The notes under the pieces: model-generated | The model's database searches: none | What the model saw: only the letters and a program-made list of their open reading frames with translations | Told to the model about the DNA's origin: nothing | Made by a program: the position numbers and the translations under genes | Shown here: one piece after another, positions 41,276-61,100 of the stretch | How positions within the stretch are numbered: position 1 is the stretch's first letter | Layout of the letters: every line of letters starts with the position of its first letter | NCBI GenBank assembly: GCA_036971475.1 | Contig: JBAIZL010000002.1 | Span: 51,241,729-51,305,728, forward strand | From: Prosapia bicincta | Taxonomy: Eukaryota > Arthropoda > Insecta > Hemiptera > Cercopidae | Reading direction: 5' to 3' | DNA: 64,000 bases

Positions 41276-44268
41276 ATGTGTTTGTGACCAAAAATGCTCA
41301 GTGGAATCATGAAATGAAGTGTAAATATTGGTTCTGTGAAAAGACTGCCTCCTTGTTCGAGAGTATATTAGTAAGAGTACGTATCTACAATATGTATGGT
41401 AATTTGTTAATATTAAACATAATAACTTATTGAAAATTAGGAAACCGTGTTTTGTTATGACTGAATTCAGTTCTGAAAAACTAATTTTTTTGGTAAGATT
41501 GCTTATAATTTTTTCGTCTGGTGATATAATAATCTCTTGATTTTGAACGATGCAATTATCAAAAGCTCATCCAGATATTGTGAGCTTTTGAATAAGCTGT
41601 TTTAGAAACGGAGTATTATTTAAGGAGTATATTTCTTCTTTAATATAAAACTGAGGGGTATTATTATAACTGTTGCGCCTAAAAGGTAACAAAAAGTTCT
41701 ACTTCAAGAACGAAAACTGGAAATTTATGGAGCTCCAAAAGCTCTGAATAAATTTTGCCGTCTTTAATACTTACATTATGTAAACACATGTTTATTTTTT
41801 GTTTAAATATGCTTGACCATATGATTTGAAATATCTTGTCCCAGACTGTTACTTTTAAATGTTCAACCATATGAATTTCTTTTAAAAAATACTTCATGTA
41901 TTTATTTATATAAATTGAATATATTTAAAAAATGAAAACCCATCATATATACAAACTAGTCTCTCAGCTGTTTGACTAGCAACAACACATATATTGCATA
42001 CAAATTTCCCTGCTTAAAATATGTTGCAGAATATTTCATGGAGTAACAAAAGGTCATAAATAAACGTGTTACACATGAAACTAAAAGCTAGAAGTTTTAG
42101 TTTTTTCTTATTGATATATGTTTGTTACATATAACAAATATCAATGGAAACATATCGGGAAGTGATAGAATATATCATGCTTGGTGACAAATGAGTTCTG
42201 GAGCCGATTATATATGTGTATATTAATTTATTAGACAAATAAAACTATAGGAATAAAAACTAATGAGAACACTGTTTTCACAAAAGATTGATGCGTTTCA
42301 TATGATACAGTCTTTCCATAAACATTTCTAAGTAGGCCGATAGTGTGTTTGCAAATATCACTGCTTTTAGGGTTGTTAATGTTTTTAGTTCATTGATAAC
42401 TCAGCAACTATAGAACATATAATAGTATTTAATAAAAAATAAACTTAGTTTAATAATAGTAGCCTACAATTTAAACTGTAGATTATCTCATTTATTTTAA
42501 TAACTAAAGAGTAATGATTTAATGGCTAAATATATGTATATTATAATTATATTAATATTGTAAATGTTAGCTTAAATTTAATAAAAAATATTCAACTTGA
42601 AATAATAGCTAATGCAGTTTCTATACTAATTTAACCATGTACCTGGACTACAAGTATATCACTTCTGCTTATCAGAAAGAATGAAGTTATTTTAAATAAT
42701 CAGGTAAGTTATCATTGTAAAACTGTCAATAAATAGTATCACATGTTAAACCTTATCACATCGTGCTACCATATGGTGTGAATTTCCAAAGAAATTGTTA
42801 ATAGAACAAAATAATCAATTGCTTAACATTATGACAATAATTTAAATATCAATAAAAACTTTTTAATTCAAATAATAATTTATATAAACCTTATTTGATG
42901 AATCACATGCATTGGAAAACCGTAATATAATGTTCCATCTAGAATTATCATTAAAAGCAATTATTTTAAAAGTCTTTGAATAACTAGACAGATAACTAGG
43001 ACCTGAAACACACAGCTAAATTAGAATAGAATAAGATTTCCTCAATAAACTGAAAATGACTAAGACGATCCTTTCTGATGAGTTAAATTAATTACTGACT
43101 GTTTTAGAAATGGCTAATAATAATAAACTTACTTAGTTCATCACAAAAATACAATATTTATTTTCCTTTATAACTTAAGAATTAGTTGAGGTAGTTATAC
43201 CTAATTTATACCTTCACTTTTATTAGTGAGAGTAATTATTAAATGGTAAGCACATATTGATAAGTTCTAAGGTAGAATTTACTTTTAACTTAATTGAGGA
43301 CGGTAGTTCCGAGAAATGTGTTTCTTTGTCAAGGGGAGGTTTTACTTTTGAAAAAAACTGCAGTGGTGAGAAACTATATATCTTAAGTATGTGTTTTTTG
43401 GCAAAATTTCTGTACATCTCATACGGTCCTTCTGATACCCTTATAATTTGAATGAACTAAATATTTATTCCCGACCTGAAAGATTGAATGAATGGATAAT
43501 ATCCTTGGTATTAACATAAGCAAATGTTACCTCCGAGTATGTTTCCACTCACCTAATGTTATCTAATATTTATTCTCTAAAGTCATTTTTTATAATTAGC
43601 TTTGCATTTTTACTGCTTAAGATACAAAATATCGTATTATGTTATTGAAACAATTTTGTAACATCAGTGCTGTTTTCCATACAAATACTTTATTCCGAAT
43701 TAATAGAAACCTTTATTTGATTATTTACATACGTTTCTTACTCGAAAGAAAATTTATTTTCTGATGTAAAGTTTATATATAAGAGTGTTTTCCCTTTTTT
43801 TAGAACAAAACAATATTATATAGTGCTAAAAAACAATTTTGTGAAGTATCAAAACGGATTCGATAAAAACAGTGATTTATTTTATTTTATATTAAATACA
43901 TTATTGGTCTATGTATGTTTATTTTTTCGCATGTGTGTAACGAAATTAAATTTATTGCAAGAAATCAAAGAGACTTCTTCATACACAAAATCCTATAGCA
44001 ATAATACAAAATATTTTACATTTGAACATTTGTTACTTGCTTCCATAAAATGACATTTATTTTATTATAATAAAAGCTTTTAGTGAATAAAAACTATGTC
44101 ATATGTTAGTTAAATATATTGCTATAGAAATATATAGTTTAAATGCAAGATTATTTCAATGTATTACTTTCACACTCGTGACAATCTATACTCGTTATAA
44201 AGGAGATTATAGAACACTAGTATTAATATTGATTTTGGGAAAGATTTATTGTGAATTTTGTTACTTTC

Positions 44269-44271
<3 letters not shown>
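41276..44271. other. AT-rich noncoding stretch
   Basis: There is a perfect 10-bp stem (CAAAAGCTCA, 41560-41569; TGAGCTTTTG, 41581-41590) and a weaker palindrome near 42113-42145. Frames of 60-77 codons (41251, 41679, 43223, 43257, 43823) are low-complexity and not recognisable. No exon is supported. Confidence 0.45.

Positions 44272-44330
<59 letters not shown>
44272..44330. repeat. (TA)n microsatellite
   Basis: About 29 uninterrupted TA units. Confidence 0.95.
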
Positions 44331-44334
<4 letters not shown>

Positions 44335-44439
44335 AATATTATATATTCACCAATGAGGTAATTTTGCAGGCTAATAAATTTTGTACTGTTTGTAGTATTT
44401 ACAGAATTATATATTTTACACCTGAGGGAGTATATATTT

Positions 44440-49648
<5,209 letters not shown>

Positions 49649-49701
<53 letters not shown>
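49649..49701. repeat. (TA)n microsatellite
   Basis: About 26 uninterrupted TA units. Confidence 0.95.
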
Positions 49702-49704
<3 letters not shown>

Positions 49705-51624
49705 TAAAGTCTATATATTTATTTATTTATATACACGAAAATATAGCTCATAGTATTATACAAAAAATAATAGCTCGTACCAATATATACGAAATACTAT
49801 CTCTGAGCACAACATGCAAGTTAACAATCCTCAAATTACATAGGAAATAACAGCTTGTTATTTAAATTATATACAAAAGAATAGCTATAACACTATATAC
49901 GCAGTAATACATCATAAAGTATATGAGGAATAAGCGTGTGTTTCTATGAATTAATAGCTAGTAAAGTTAAACATAATAAAAATTATAATAACAATAACAG
50001 GTAACATTATATACGAATCAACAGCTAGTGAAGTTATATATAAAATAATAGCTATAAACTATTTGTTACATTGCACTATAATCTAAGGTTATGCATCTAG
50101 TAATTCCAATGATAAGTAAATACTATAAAAGAGAAATTTTCTCTGAACTTATGTCCAAGTTTTATTATGTGTCTTAATTTAGCATCTTGATAAAGTTTAA
50201 ATCAGTTAAGAAACAGGAAATGGTTTGGTAGAGTTTGGTGTGAGTATATAATTGCGTTAGACTGCAAAATTTCCATTTGTCAAATCTTGTCAAAAGCGAG
50301 CCAGTTGAGCGTCCATGTTAAATTAGACTAATATAGGCCTATGACCCGTTTTCTTAGAAAATGGTTATTACTAATGGTACTTTGAATTCTGTACTATATT
50401 TAAAGTTTTAGACAGAAAAGGTGCTTTTGACCTGGACAAGAAGTTTTGGTATCATTCAAATCTAAGGACATTTTATAATTTTTTAAAACACTTTAAAAAA
50501 AATTGTATAAAGTATAACTTTTAGAAATATTTTTATAAAACCCCATCCTAAAAGATGTCTATATGCTACCGAAATGCTACTGTAAATTTGACCACAATAT
50601 TTTCAAAACTTTCTTTGAATAAGGGTTAAATATACAAAAATTATATAGTTTCGAGAAAACACGATTGAAAAAAACAAAATTACAATATTACCTTGAGAAG
50701 TACTGAGGGTTTTCTTGGTCACCACTTTCAAGTTGCTTTTTCTAGCTTCCTTTTGGCCAAATATTTCTTATGACGGGCTACACTCTGCATCTCATCCCCT
50801 AACGCTTTCAGCTTTATACACTCGCACTACAAAGATTTTCATAAAACATTCAGCACAGATATTTCCCACTTTAAACCCAAACTTTTCAACACTTCCCACC
50901 TTGTTATGTAACCTCAGTTGGAATAAGAAACTGAAATATGAACCCCTAATGCCGTAGTTAACTGATCAACAAAGATGGTATTGTACAGAGCGTGATTCAA
51001 TGATTCGTGAATATTTTGCCTTCTACATTTAAAAGAGCCTGTTACGCTCTAAAAAATGGGGTTTATGTGTTCCATAATCACATGCTAAGGCCAAATTGAC
51101 GTTACAAAAATAGGTATGTCTATAAAATAAGTATTTAGGCCATAGCGCCTATTATTGCTAACATTTTAACTAAATATAATTTAAAAAATAATAAACTAAA
51201 TAATAAACTAGGGTAAATTTAATAAGTTATAATTGTTAAAATGTAATAAAAAATAAAAATAAAATAAAATTCCTAGCCTCAGAATTAACTCTAAAAGTAT
51301 AAAGCTATAAAGGGATAGTTAAAATCGCGATAACAAGATTATCTATACAATCTTATGACAAGATTTATAAACGCATTCCAATCGATAAGATCTGCTAGAA
51401 TAGGTCTGTGAATTAAAAAAATGGATAAATATAAACAAATAAATTGTTTGAACAAACTTTGAAATTCAAATTAAAACATCGTTTAAAGTAGAAGGTTATT
51501 AAAAAGTTGAGGCAAAATATTTAAAGAAAACACAAAGAGAAATTTGTCGAGATTAAATAATAGCAAACTGGTTGCTATTACAAAGCTCAAATTGGTTGGT
51601 TTACAGAACAGAGTTTCACAAATA
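49702..51624. other. AT-rich noncoding stretch
   Basis: 49,480-50,050 has loosely repeated pieces (AGTAAATGTTCGAACCATTATA, AATAGCT(A/C)(A/G)TA), suggesting an old minisatellite. An 80-codon frame at 50715-50957 is not recognisable. Nothing else is supported. Confidence 0.4.
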
Positions 51625-52005
51625 CTATGAAAATTTTTCCAAAGGAGCGTAAGTGGCAAGAGATACTAGTACCGAAGCCATCAACCAAGTCAGGCCTGTT
51701 TCTTTGCTCTTTAAGTCCAAATATACTGAGAAGAGATTAAAGAGATGAAAATATGTGATGCAGAAGTGTTCAGATAATTGAGCTATATGCTCAAATATCA
51801 AATTCACACCATCTCGACCTGTAAAATTAATCAATATAAATCGTATAAGTTGTAGAAGACGCAGTATATTTAATAGAATTAAGAACATAATGAATACATG
51901 TGAAAAAGTTACAACTAACTAACAAGTTTTGAAAAGTGCTTACCCCAAAAAACAAGATATTTACTAAGGCTACTAGGTGTGTGGAGGCTGTGTTTAAGAC
52001 AAGAT
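51625..52005 (-). CDS. Possible two-exon 3' end of an unrecognised gene
   Basis: On the minus strand a 62-base candidate exon (52005-51944) follows a TTGTTTCTCTAG acceptor and ends before a GTAAGC donor. After a 125-bp intron with a TTAATTTTACAG acceptor, a second exon (51818-51625) ends in TAG. The exons join in phase without a stop, giving about 84 residues ending LVSLATYAPLEKFS. The composition (RDGVNLIFEHIAQLSEHFC) looks protein-like and includes hydrophobic, possibly membrane-associated, stretches. No upstream exon was found and I recognise no family. Matching splice signals and phase are the only support. Confidence 0.3.
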
Positions 52006-55000
52006 CTAGAGAAACAACAGACATATATGCTCAAGGTTATATTAACAATATATATATTTTTAAATTGTATTTTATTTGGATCCATATTAATTGAAGTTCA
52101 AAATTTAATAAAAAGCAATAGTCTAAGAGAAATAAACCCCTCTTAGGCTAACTGAATTAAATTTATAAATTTCAAAATTGATTTTGTATATTACTCTTCA
52201 ATGGAGAGTAATTAATTAATTGAGTATAAAAGGTTCAATATGGTTTTATCTATTGAACAAATAATCAAAAATTCTTTATTTGATATATTATACAGTTATT
52301 ATTATTAGATAGATTTGTTTCAATATGTATAACAAAATGTTAAAAGGGAAGTTAACCCCAATTTTGGGTAAATGTTAAGCAGATTCACATGTGTTACATT
52401 TTAACTAAGTTTAAAAATATTATATGTAACTTTATTTTGGTCAATTGTAGTTTATAAGAAATTATGATATGTTGAGAATTATTAGACCTTTGTGGGTGAA
52501 AGAATTTGAAGATAGAGTGTATAACGTAAAGTTTAGACTAAAAGGGTAATAGATAACCTAGTGTAAATGTAGCTTGAAGAACCTGTAAATAGTATTGTGT
52601 TAATGGTAGGCTAAAATAACAAACGATTAAAATATAAATGGATATTCATATTCTGGAGGGCTATGTTCAATTTTAAACAAAGTTTTTATTATAAATTAAA
52701 TATTTTGCTAGTTATAAACAAAAAGATGTCAATTGCTTATCATCATTTCAAACAAAAATGAATTAAATATTTTGCTAGTTGTAAACAAAAGGAAATTAAT
52801 TAATTGATTGTATTAGTTTTTGACTAAATATAGAAGACTATTGAAATTGTGTATGGAAGTAAAAATTGATATAAAGAAAATAGTTACAATTACAAGGGAC
52901 TTATTCTATACTTTAAAACTTGAAACAACACAATGAAATAACACTCAATCTAAATTTATGTAAAAATAAAAAAAAAACATCCTGTACAAATAAAACAAAC
53001 AAAACATCAAGTATAGATTAAATATTAAATAAAAAAAATTATATTTTCCAATTAGCTATGAGTTTTTTTAAATGTAATTTTTACTGGGGATCCGATTAGA
53101 GTCTTTGAGAAAAAAATGCCTCTCAAAGAATTCATATCCCCGATAATACCCTATTAGGCTTATAGTGGCTAATTGGTTTTTGTTACCGTGGGAGTTGGTT
53201 ACCGTGAGAGGTTTATTGCTTGAACTACAGGTTTCGGACCGGAGTTAGAATTTAAGGGATAAACCATTATTTTCCTGCGGACAAGGGTTGTTTTAACATC
53301 CTAAAGTAAGAGAAGTTTAGGAGATGACTCGGTTGGAGGTACAAAGTGGTGAACAGAGTGAGGTAAGTTTTATGGTAAGTAGCAAACTTCAGGCAGGAGG
53401 AACATTCATACGTTTAGTAATACCATATGTTTTCCTGTATTATATATGATTTTGTGTATTATAAATAATATAGATTAATATAATTACACAAAGTTCAGGG
53501 TACTTGTAGCAAAGACGGTGTTTCTACTTGTGTTCATTTGTTGTCCTACTACAATATCTTTGGCAGGCAAGAAATGTTCTCGTTCCGTATTTAACTGGTT
53601 GGATAAATTCCTAGAGATATACAAAGAAGCATATGTTGGAATAAAGTAAGCACAGCTACATCAACCTAAGGCATATGCCTACACTTGGCCTTAGGTCTAA
53701 CAAAAGTCCTAAGACTAATTACCAGGCACTTACATGAAACCTACCGGTTTTCGCACACAGATGGTATTGAATTTCCTGATTGTGATATTGTAGCGTAGAA
53801 GACAAAGGGGATCCACATTCTTAACAGAACAAAATGAAGTAATATTCAGGTGATGTCTCCGACTACCCCCGACTCTGCTCTGGTTTCACGCTCCTGAATA
53901 CTCAGGGAGGCCTTACGTTCTTATTGTTACATGTGTTAGTGAAAAGCTAATTCATCGTACAAACTACGCACATCTGGCAATGTAAGGGCTCTACAGACCA
54001 ACAAACTGGACATTGTGAACTGGCTACAGTGATTTTCCCTAGCCTACCAACAACTGACAGCTAGTTCTACTTTTCAAGTCAGTTGCCAGTAATTTCTACT
54101 TGCTCAAATCGAATTGTTTAAATTTATGAGTCAATCATGTGTATTAAAGCACTCGTATGAAGTTTTTTTATGAAGAAAAAAAATGTTATTAAACAAGTCA
54201 ATTCAATATTTAGCAACCTGTCTGTTCCCTTTATCATGCCTAAAACAATATTCCTATAAAAAAAACAAAAAACAAACAAATTGTTTGGATATAACAAAGA
54301 ATTGTTTAAAGTGAGAAGACAAAATATCATACCTACTACAAATAGTATTTGGTACTTTCAAAAGCTAAAAATGAAATGAATTATATAATCAAAAATCTAT
54401 AGAACAATCTAGAATATGTAGTGACCTCTGTTGATTTTTATATAGTTGTCAATTTAATAATTTGTTGGTCTTTATCCGTTTTCACTTTTGCCCATATAAC
54501 TAAAAAATAGTGCGTTTTACGAAACAAGGTCACATAATGTTTAGTTTTCTACAATTAACTTTTATATAACATTTTTGTACGTGGAGATAAATTTTCAAGT
54601 TCTTCTACAGGAAAATATAAAAAATAGGTTTTTGTCAAAGATAAAATAATTTTATTTTAATACCTACTAATGTAGGTAATAATGTTGCTTAATATCGTGT
54701 TTAGTACTACTAAACACAGAATACTACTAATATGTTAGTATTCTTGCGTTACTTTTAGTATAGGCGGTTTAATATAACATAAGGGCATTATTTCTATTAC
54801 TGATTACGTTTTTATTGGTATAGTAAGTAGCGTGAAAATAATCTCTTAAAGATACTTAAAAATTAAATTTAAGACGTTTTACTCATATTCTCATACTATA
54901 TATAACATAGAAATTATAGAAATTATGTTTTTTACCAAAAACAGTTTCTTGAAAAGTTGCAATATTAAACATTTAAGTTTTACGCAAACCGCAATAAAAT

Positions 55001-57600
55001 AAAATGATTTTATTCGCTGTGAACGCAAGGCTTAAAATGTAAACATCAATTAAATGCGAAGCCGAAGGAAAAGTTTCATGAGAAAGATTTAGGAAATCAA
55101 GTTTATTAGGTAGGTAAATGAATATAAATGCAAAGAGGGAAAGCTACTTTTACGATACGGTTATTCCATTCTGCTTCCTAGACTATTGTAAGTATTTAAT
55201 TATTTTACAAAATTGTACATCTAAAACCATTTCTATTTGTACTTTGTTACTTGATACACATATTTTATTTGTTTATATTTCTACATACATTTTTAAGTTT
55301 ACAATTTTTCTTATAGGTCTCTAAACTTTATAGAAATGCACAAGTTAAGGAGTCATTAAACATTTAAAATAGCTTCATATAGTAATTATACTTACCAGAT
55401 ATAGTTTTGATTCAAGAATTTTATTGCTTTAAGAATATTTATTATTATTTTTCATTCATATTTTTTGTTACTTTAAAACGAATAACAAACTTGTAAGTTT
55501 CTTAAAATAATTTAGTTTACTTTTAATGCGTTATGCTTCTCAGTGTTGAAGAGAGTTGCCTCAACGTGAATACAAACAGTTGATTAATGTAAAAACAAAC
55601 TTAGTTGAGTCTCAGAAATGTTAAAGTTAAATAAAAACATATAAAATTATACAAAAGGGAAGCACTTTAAGAAATGTTCGTATAGGGATGTGCTTTATTT
55701 ATATCTAAAAGAGTTTATTTAACGGAGGGAAACAGTAAAATGATGTATTGAACTTCGCAAAGTAAAAAATAAAAGATGTCATAATTAGGGTCTATATTAT
55801 AAAATTAAATTAAAAAAAAATCAAAGTTATTCAATAGATAACAAACACTTTTACAAGACACAAACACTAATGTTATAGACGAGACTTTACAATCACAAAC
55901 TATAAATTATTTTAATTATCTTCAACATTTATGGAGATACAGGCTAAGCAACACAAATATTTTTTAATATAGCCCAAATAATATCTTAATCATCAAGAAA
56001 TACGTGATAAGAATTATAAAATTATTTTAGGGTATTACTTGTGAAAGTTTCGAAATAAGCTAGTTGGAAAACCATCATGGAATTTTACATTTTACAAACA
56101 TAAATACGTTTATTGGCTACAATAGTATTATAAATATGAAAAAGGAAATATAGAAGAATCAAAAAGTATAACAGACTTGACGAAACGAGAATTTCAAGTT
56201 AAATTATAAATACTAATATGAATTGTTTAGCCTTAATTTGATAATATTATTTTATCCTTACAACGTGAGGTGAAACGACAACTTTATATCAACTGCCAAA
56301 ATTGAGAATGTATAATTGTGTGAAACTTTAATACCAAAGGGGAACTTCGCCATAGCCTTAATGTCTAAATATTAGCAACTTGACCTAGGTACAAAAGATT
56401 TCTTATGTTACATTTTAAAAGTAATGTTACAGAGACCATATTAAACTAACCTGCCATTAGCGCTAAAATAAAAGCTGTTAAAGTCTCCCTCACTCTATTT
56501 ACCTTTCCATAAAAACAACGTTATTTTCTATTAAGTCTGTTGCAATACATTAACCTAGAACTCTATTACTGACGGAGCAGAGTTTTATTAAAATGGTTAT
56601 TCAATACAATAAGGGAAGATTGAAACTTTTAGAGTGCTCAATGTAGAGTACCCATTTGTGGTACTTCTTCAACGAAATGTCTCAAATTTTGTTTGTTTAC
56701 ATGAAGTATATGCATAAAAGCGTTAATAATTCAAGTGGCCACCTTCGGAATTGGGTGGGAGGAAAATTTCTTTGAATTGTTTACAAAACTCGAATACATC
56801 TATGTTTCATCAATTTAACTATAACCATAAACACTTAGAAATCAGTTCGGAAAGACAACTGAAAATAATTAATTATTTAATTGAGTGATAAAATCTTTAC
56901 TTAAGTTTTATAACTATATTTAATGATGCCATTAAAATTTATTCTTTTCTTCTAAATAGGATAAACATTCTTAGTACACAATTTATTTATTTAGTTAGTA
57001 TTCTAGCAGACAATAAAATTCATACCGAGAGCTTAAAATATGTATATTATCCGTTTATTATTATTATTTTTAGTGTATGTACGTGTAAACACAGATAATA
57101 CCTAAATCGTAAATACCTATAAAGTAAATAAAATTTATATATAACCACACATAAAAACACCTTGCTATTATTGCCACATGATTCAATAATCTCTTTTAAT
57201 AAATCATGATAATGTTTCATTCTAGAAATTTAAGGGGATTTTACTAAATTTGTACAGAACTCAGTTTAAACGACAGTCGTGAAAAAGTCGTTTCTTAAAC
57301 CTCTAGATTTTCTATACTAACCCCCGTAAATGCATTTTATTACACAGAAAGGAAAGTTTTTTTGACTTTTATTTACTTTTTATGTGTAACCATCATTTAC
57401 TTGAGGTATAGTAAAATTGATTTACGAACGCACATTACTACGTCAATTGTCTTTAAGTTACGTAGGTCGATATTTCATTACTGAAAATGAAAAAAAATGA
57501 TGAATTTGTTTCATCATAAAACGTGACACATTAAAATCCGTGTAACAAATAATGATTATATTGTTTAAAGTTTTCGCTTTTAATAAACGCAAAACCCACC
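52006..57600. other. AT-rich noncoding stretch
   Basis: 53,050-53,420 and 53,480-54,120 are less AT-rich than the rest, with no open frame of note; they could hold a decayed repeat or regulatory DNA. The remaining sequence shows only chance frames (54124, 55118). Confidence 0.4.
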
Positions 57601-57638
57601 AAACACACACACACACACACACTCATACACCCCCCCCT

Positions 57639-57725
<87 letters not shown>

Positions 57726-57736
57726 TACATATATAC
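57601..57736. repeat. Compound (CA)n-(TA)n microsatellite
   Basis: A CA tract (57601-57660, interrupted by CTCATACACCCCCCC) passes directly into a TA tract (57661-57736). Confidence 0.95.
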
Positions 57737-58072
57737 AGGGTGTTTCAGGAGGAATATGGCATACTGTAGCAGCTTATTCCTTTCACAAAAATAATAAAAA
57801 AGTTGGTATAAACATAGGTCCAGAAATGTTTCGTTGGCGAGTTATACAGGGTCAAAGATTTAACGTGAAATTCTGCTCCCTCAGTGAAATTAACTCACAA
57901 TACAATTATTAGGGCGTTAATTAGATAGGTTTTCCTTAAAATGAGCTGACAAGTCTTATAAAACCCATTCCAGAACTCTATCTCCAATAGTTTAAGAAAA
58001 AAGTAGGGTAAAGCAAAAAAGGTTAGGGCCGAAACAGACCTTTTGCGTTTTGACTACAATTCAAATAAACTG

Positions 58073-58074
<2 letters not shown>
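57737..58074. repeat. Dispersed repeat fragment between two (TA)n tracts
   Basis: Starts ACAGGGTGTTTCAGGAGGAA, a motif (CAGGGTGTTTC) that I recall at the edge of many insect dispersed repeats. It then continues for about 335 bp of moderately GC-rich DNA (ACAGGGTCAAAGATTTAACG, ACCCATTCCAGAACTCTATC). (TA)n follows on the other side. No coding frame was identified. The family is unknown; it could be a transposon fragment. Confidence 0.4.

Positions 58075-58129
<55 letters not shown>
58075..58129. repeat. (TA)n microsatellite
   Basis: About 27 TA units, forming the right border of the dispersed repeat fragment. Confidence 0.95.
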
Positions 58130-58131
<2 letters not shown>

Positions 58132-61100
58132 CAGTTTCTATAAGTCCAATTACAAGAAATTATGATTCACGACATGCCTCATAGCCATAACATGTTTTGC
58201 CTTGGGCTTAGGAAAGATTGTTATATTGACACTTAAGACCCAATAAACATTGCATGTTTTATAAATTATTTAAAAAGTATTGAGAAAAAATTCTTTCTAT
58301 AAAGAAAATAAGGAAATCATATACCGAAGCATGGTTTCTAGTTTAACAAATAAACTGGATTTGTTTATATTATTGAATACCTTGATCACGTAAATAAATA
58401 TTACGAAGACATAAAGTAACAAATTACCGAATTTAACAAAAGAATTGTTTTTTAATCAACAATAATATTGAATTACAATATTCAAATGGCAAAAGTTTAA
58501 TTTGCGTGAATATGCAGAATCCCAATAAACAACCTTTGCGACTAACTTCACTGAATTTAAACAGAAAAAGGATTGAAGGGAGTTTTAAAATAATGTGAGA
58601 AGGATCGAGGCGCTTCGTCCTGACATCACTTTCTCCTCTTCGACTGTTAACGTTCGTGACTGTTCAACAATGCATATTATTTTACAGCTTTTACAAATCT
58701 TTTGAGTTAAATATTGTAGTTTCTAGTTTCTAAATTTTATTTTTTACTCTTTATCAACAATGTTGATCATTAATCTAAGCGAATTTTTTAAACCTTTGTT
58801 TCGCAGTAGACATCTTCTCGTTTATTAACATTTTGCCTTTAGTTTATTTTGCGTAAATCTCAACTAATTTTTTACATTAACGGTAGAAGTATTGTTTTAC
58901 AAATTTTTAAGTCTAAACATTAACCATATTCTTGTTGTTACCATTTACCCAGATTTAGAAATTATATATTTAAAAAAACTTATATTCTATAATAAACATC
59001 TCCCCATTCACTCATAATTCATTTTTTGACTTTTTTTACTTTTAGTTTTACCCATCGTCAGTCTTTAGTGTGTTAAGGTTGGAATTTTAAATTTGTTATA
59101 TATTTAGTATATAAAAAAAGTATATTTTTTAATACAATGTATTTGCTTCTTAGTAGTCTTTTCAGTTGCAATACGTACACACACAAGGGAATACATACAC
59201 GCACTCTCCTGTACAATCACGTGTTGATTTACATGCGAATCATTAGCATTGCTTTTAAGACAGAAGATTAATTTTAAAAAAATTTTAGAACAGGTCCAAG
59301 AAAATAAACTGAATAAATAATGTTTACTTAATATAGGGTAATATAGGTATTTTCATATAACAAAACCATAATATATCATAACCTTACTACCCACAAAATG
59401 TTGAAGTCGGCACCGAATACTTATATTTACTAAAACTGAACGTGTTAAATAAAGGGATTTTACATAGTGTTGGGGTACCTTGGGATGTAGGATAACACAT
59501 TATGTTATAAACACGGGCTATTCAATCATTTCTTCAATGAACATATTTAATAGGTATAAGACATTTATTAAATTTAAGTGCAAAAGTTTTAAGGGGATGT
59601 TATCTTTTATATTTATTAGCATCTACAGTAGTCACATTCCATGTAAATCAATAAAATAAGATTAAAATTCCCGCAGTATGTATATCTGAACGATAAATAT
59701 GCAATCACATATTTTCAACCGGTCAAAATCTGATATTGTATCTTTTTTTTCGAGAACAAAGATCAATTATCATCCCGCATTCTCTCATAATATCTAACAC
59801 ATACAATTATTTTTTCGCGAGAAGACTCTATGGTGCACTAAATTTAATCATGGGTAAATCAAGCAATCAAGAAGTCAAATACAATGCATGATTTGTGCAA
59901 AATGTTGTGGATGCAAACTTATGATAAATTATGTTTTCGTTGTAGCAAAATTATTAGTAAACATTACATATCCATGTTCTTTTTTTGAAACCTGTTCTAT
60001 TTTGTTTTTGTTTTCCATTTTTATTCTTCATTTTTATAGTTATGATCTCTGATTCTTTTATACATTAAAATCAAATTTAAATTCATGCCATTGATTGTTG
60101 GCAAAATTGTTAACATTTATCCATACATATTTCCTGTGTCAATACACCTCCAATCATATTGTTTAATCGTTGTTCAAATAATTGCCATCCTCTTGAAGAA
60201 TACGATAAACATATCATTTCGTCAGACTAATACGTAGAGTAATTTATGTTGGAAATTCCCGTGATGAGTTTTTATAAAGTCCTACATATTGTATATAATC
60301 TTGCAATTATTCTTTTTCATATCAGTTTTAAATAATGTAATAATAATAATATTAATAATAATCATTTAATGCAAAGTCTGTTGGTAAATAAAAAAATGCT
60401 ATCTTTAATAATTATTTGGGAAAACGTTTTTTACACATGAAATATTATTTAAAAAATAAAGTGAAAATTGATAGTACCATAAATTTATATTTCAGTAATA
60501 TGTCTAATAAATTTCTTAATATTTAGTGAAGTAATGTAGTTTTCACCTGAGGATTATTGAGTATCTCGTTTATGGTAAATGAACTAAATCGTATTTTCAG
60601 TGTATTTATTTTGGCTTATTTCATTCGAGTTACATTAGGTTAGATATCAATCGAAAGTACACCATCGAAAAAGAGCCGCTTCCATGAGTAAACTCCGTTA
60701 ATGAGAATCCAAAAATGCTCGTTCTAATTAGCTTTCTCAAGCAAGATGTAAAAACATTTATTAATTTTATAATTTTTTTTCTTTATTTTTAAACATAATA
60801 AAATACCACATAAAATAAAGACGTTTATTTTGCGTACAAGTTATTTTATAGTTCATAATCTTTATTTTACAAAATTATAAACAAATTTCTCTCCATAGCT
60901 ATTATTGTCTCCAAATGGATTGGTATATAACTATAGTGGGACCACCGTGAGGGTATCCCCTTTCATTTGCAAAAACCTCAATATGTTCTGTTTATTACTC
61001 CTAAATTATTGTAGAAAAAACATTTCAAAACCATGCGGATCTAATACAGAACCTTCTATTCTCCTTTTTAAGTCAGTTAAAAATGAATATGTACTCAACA

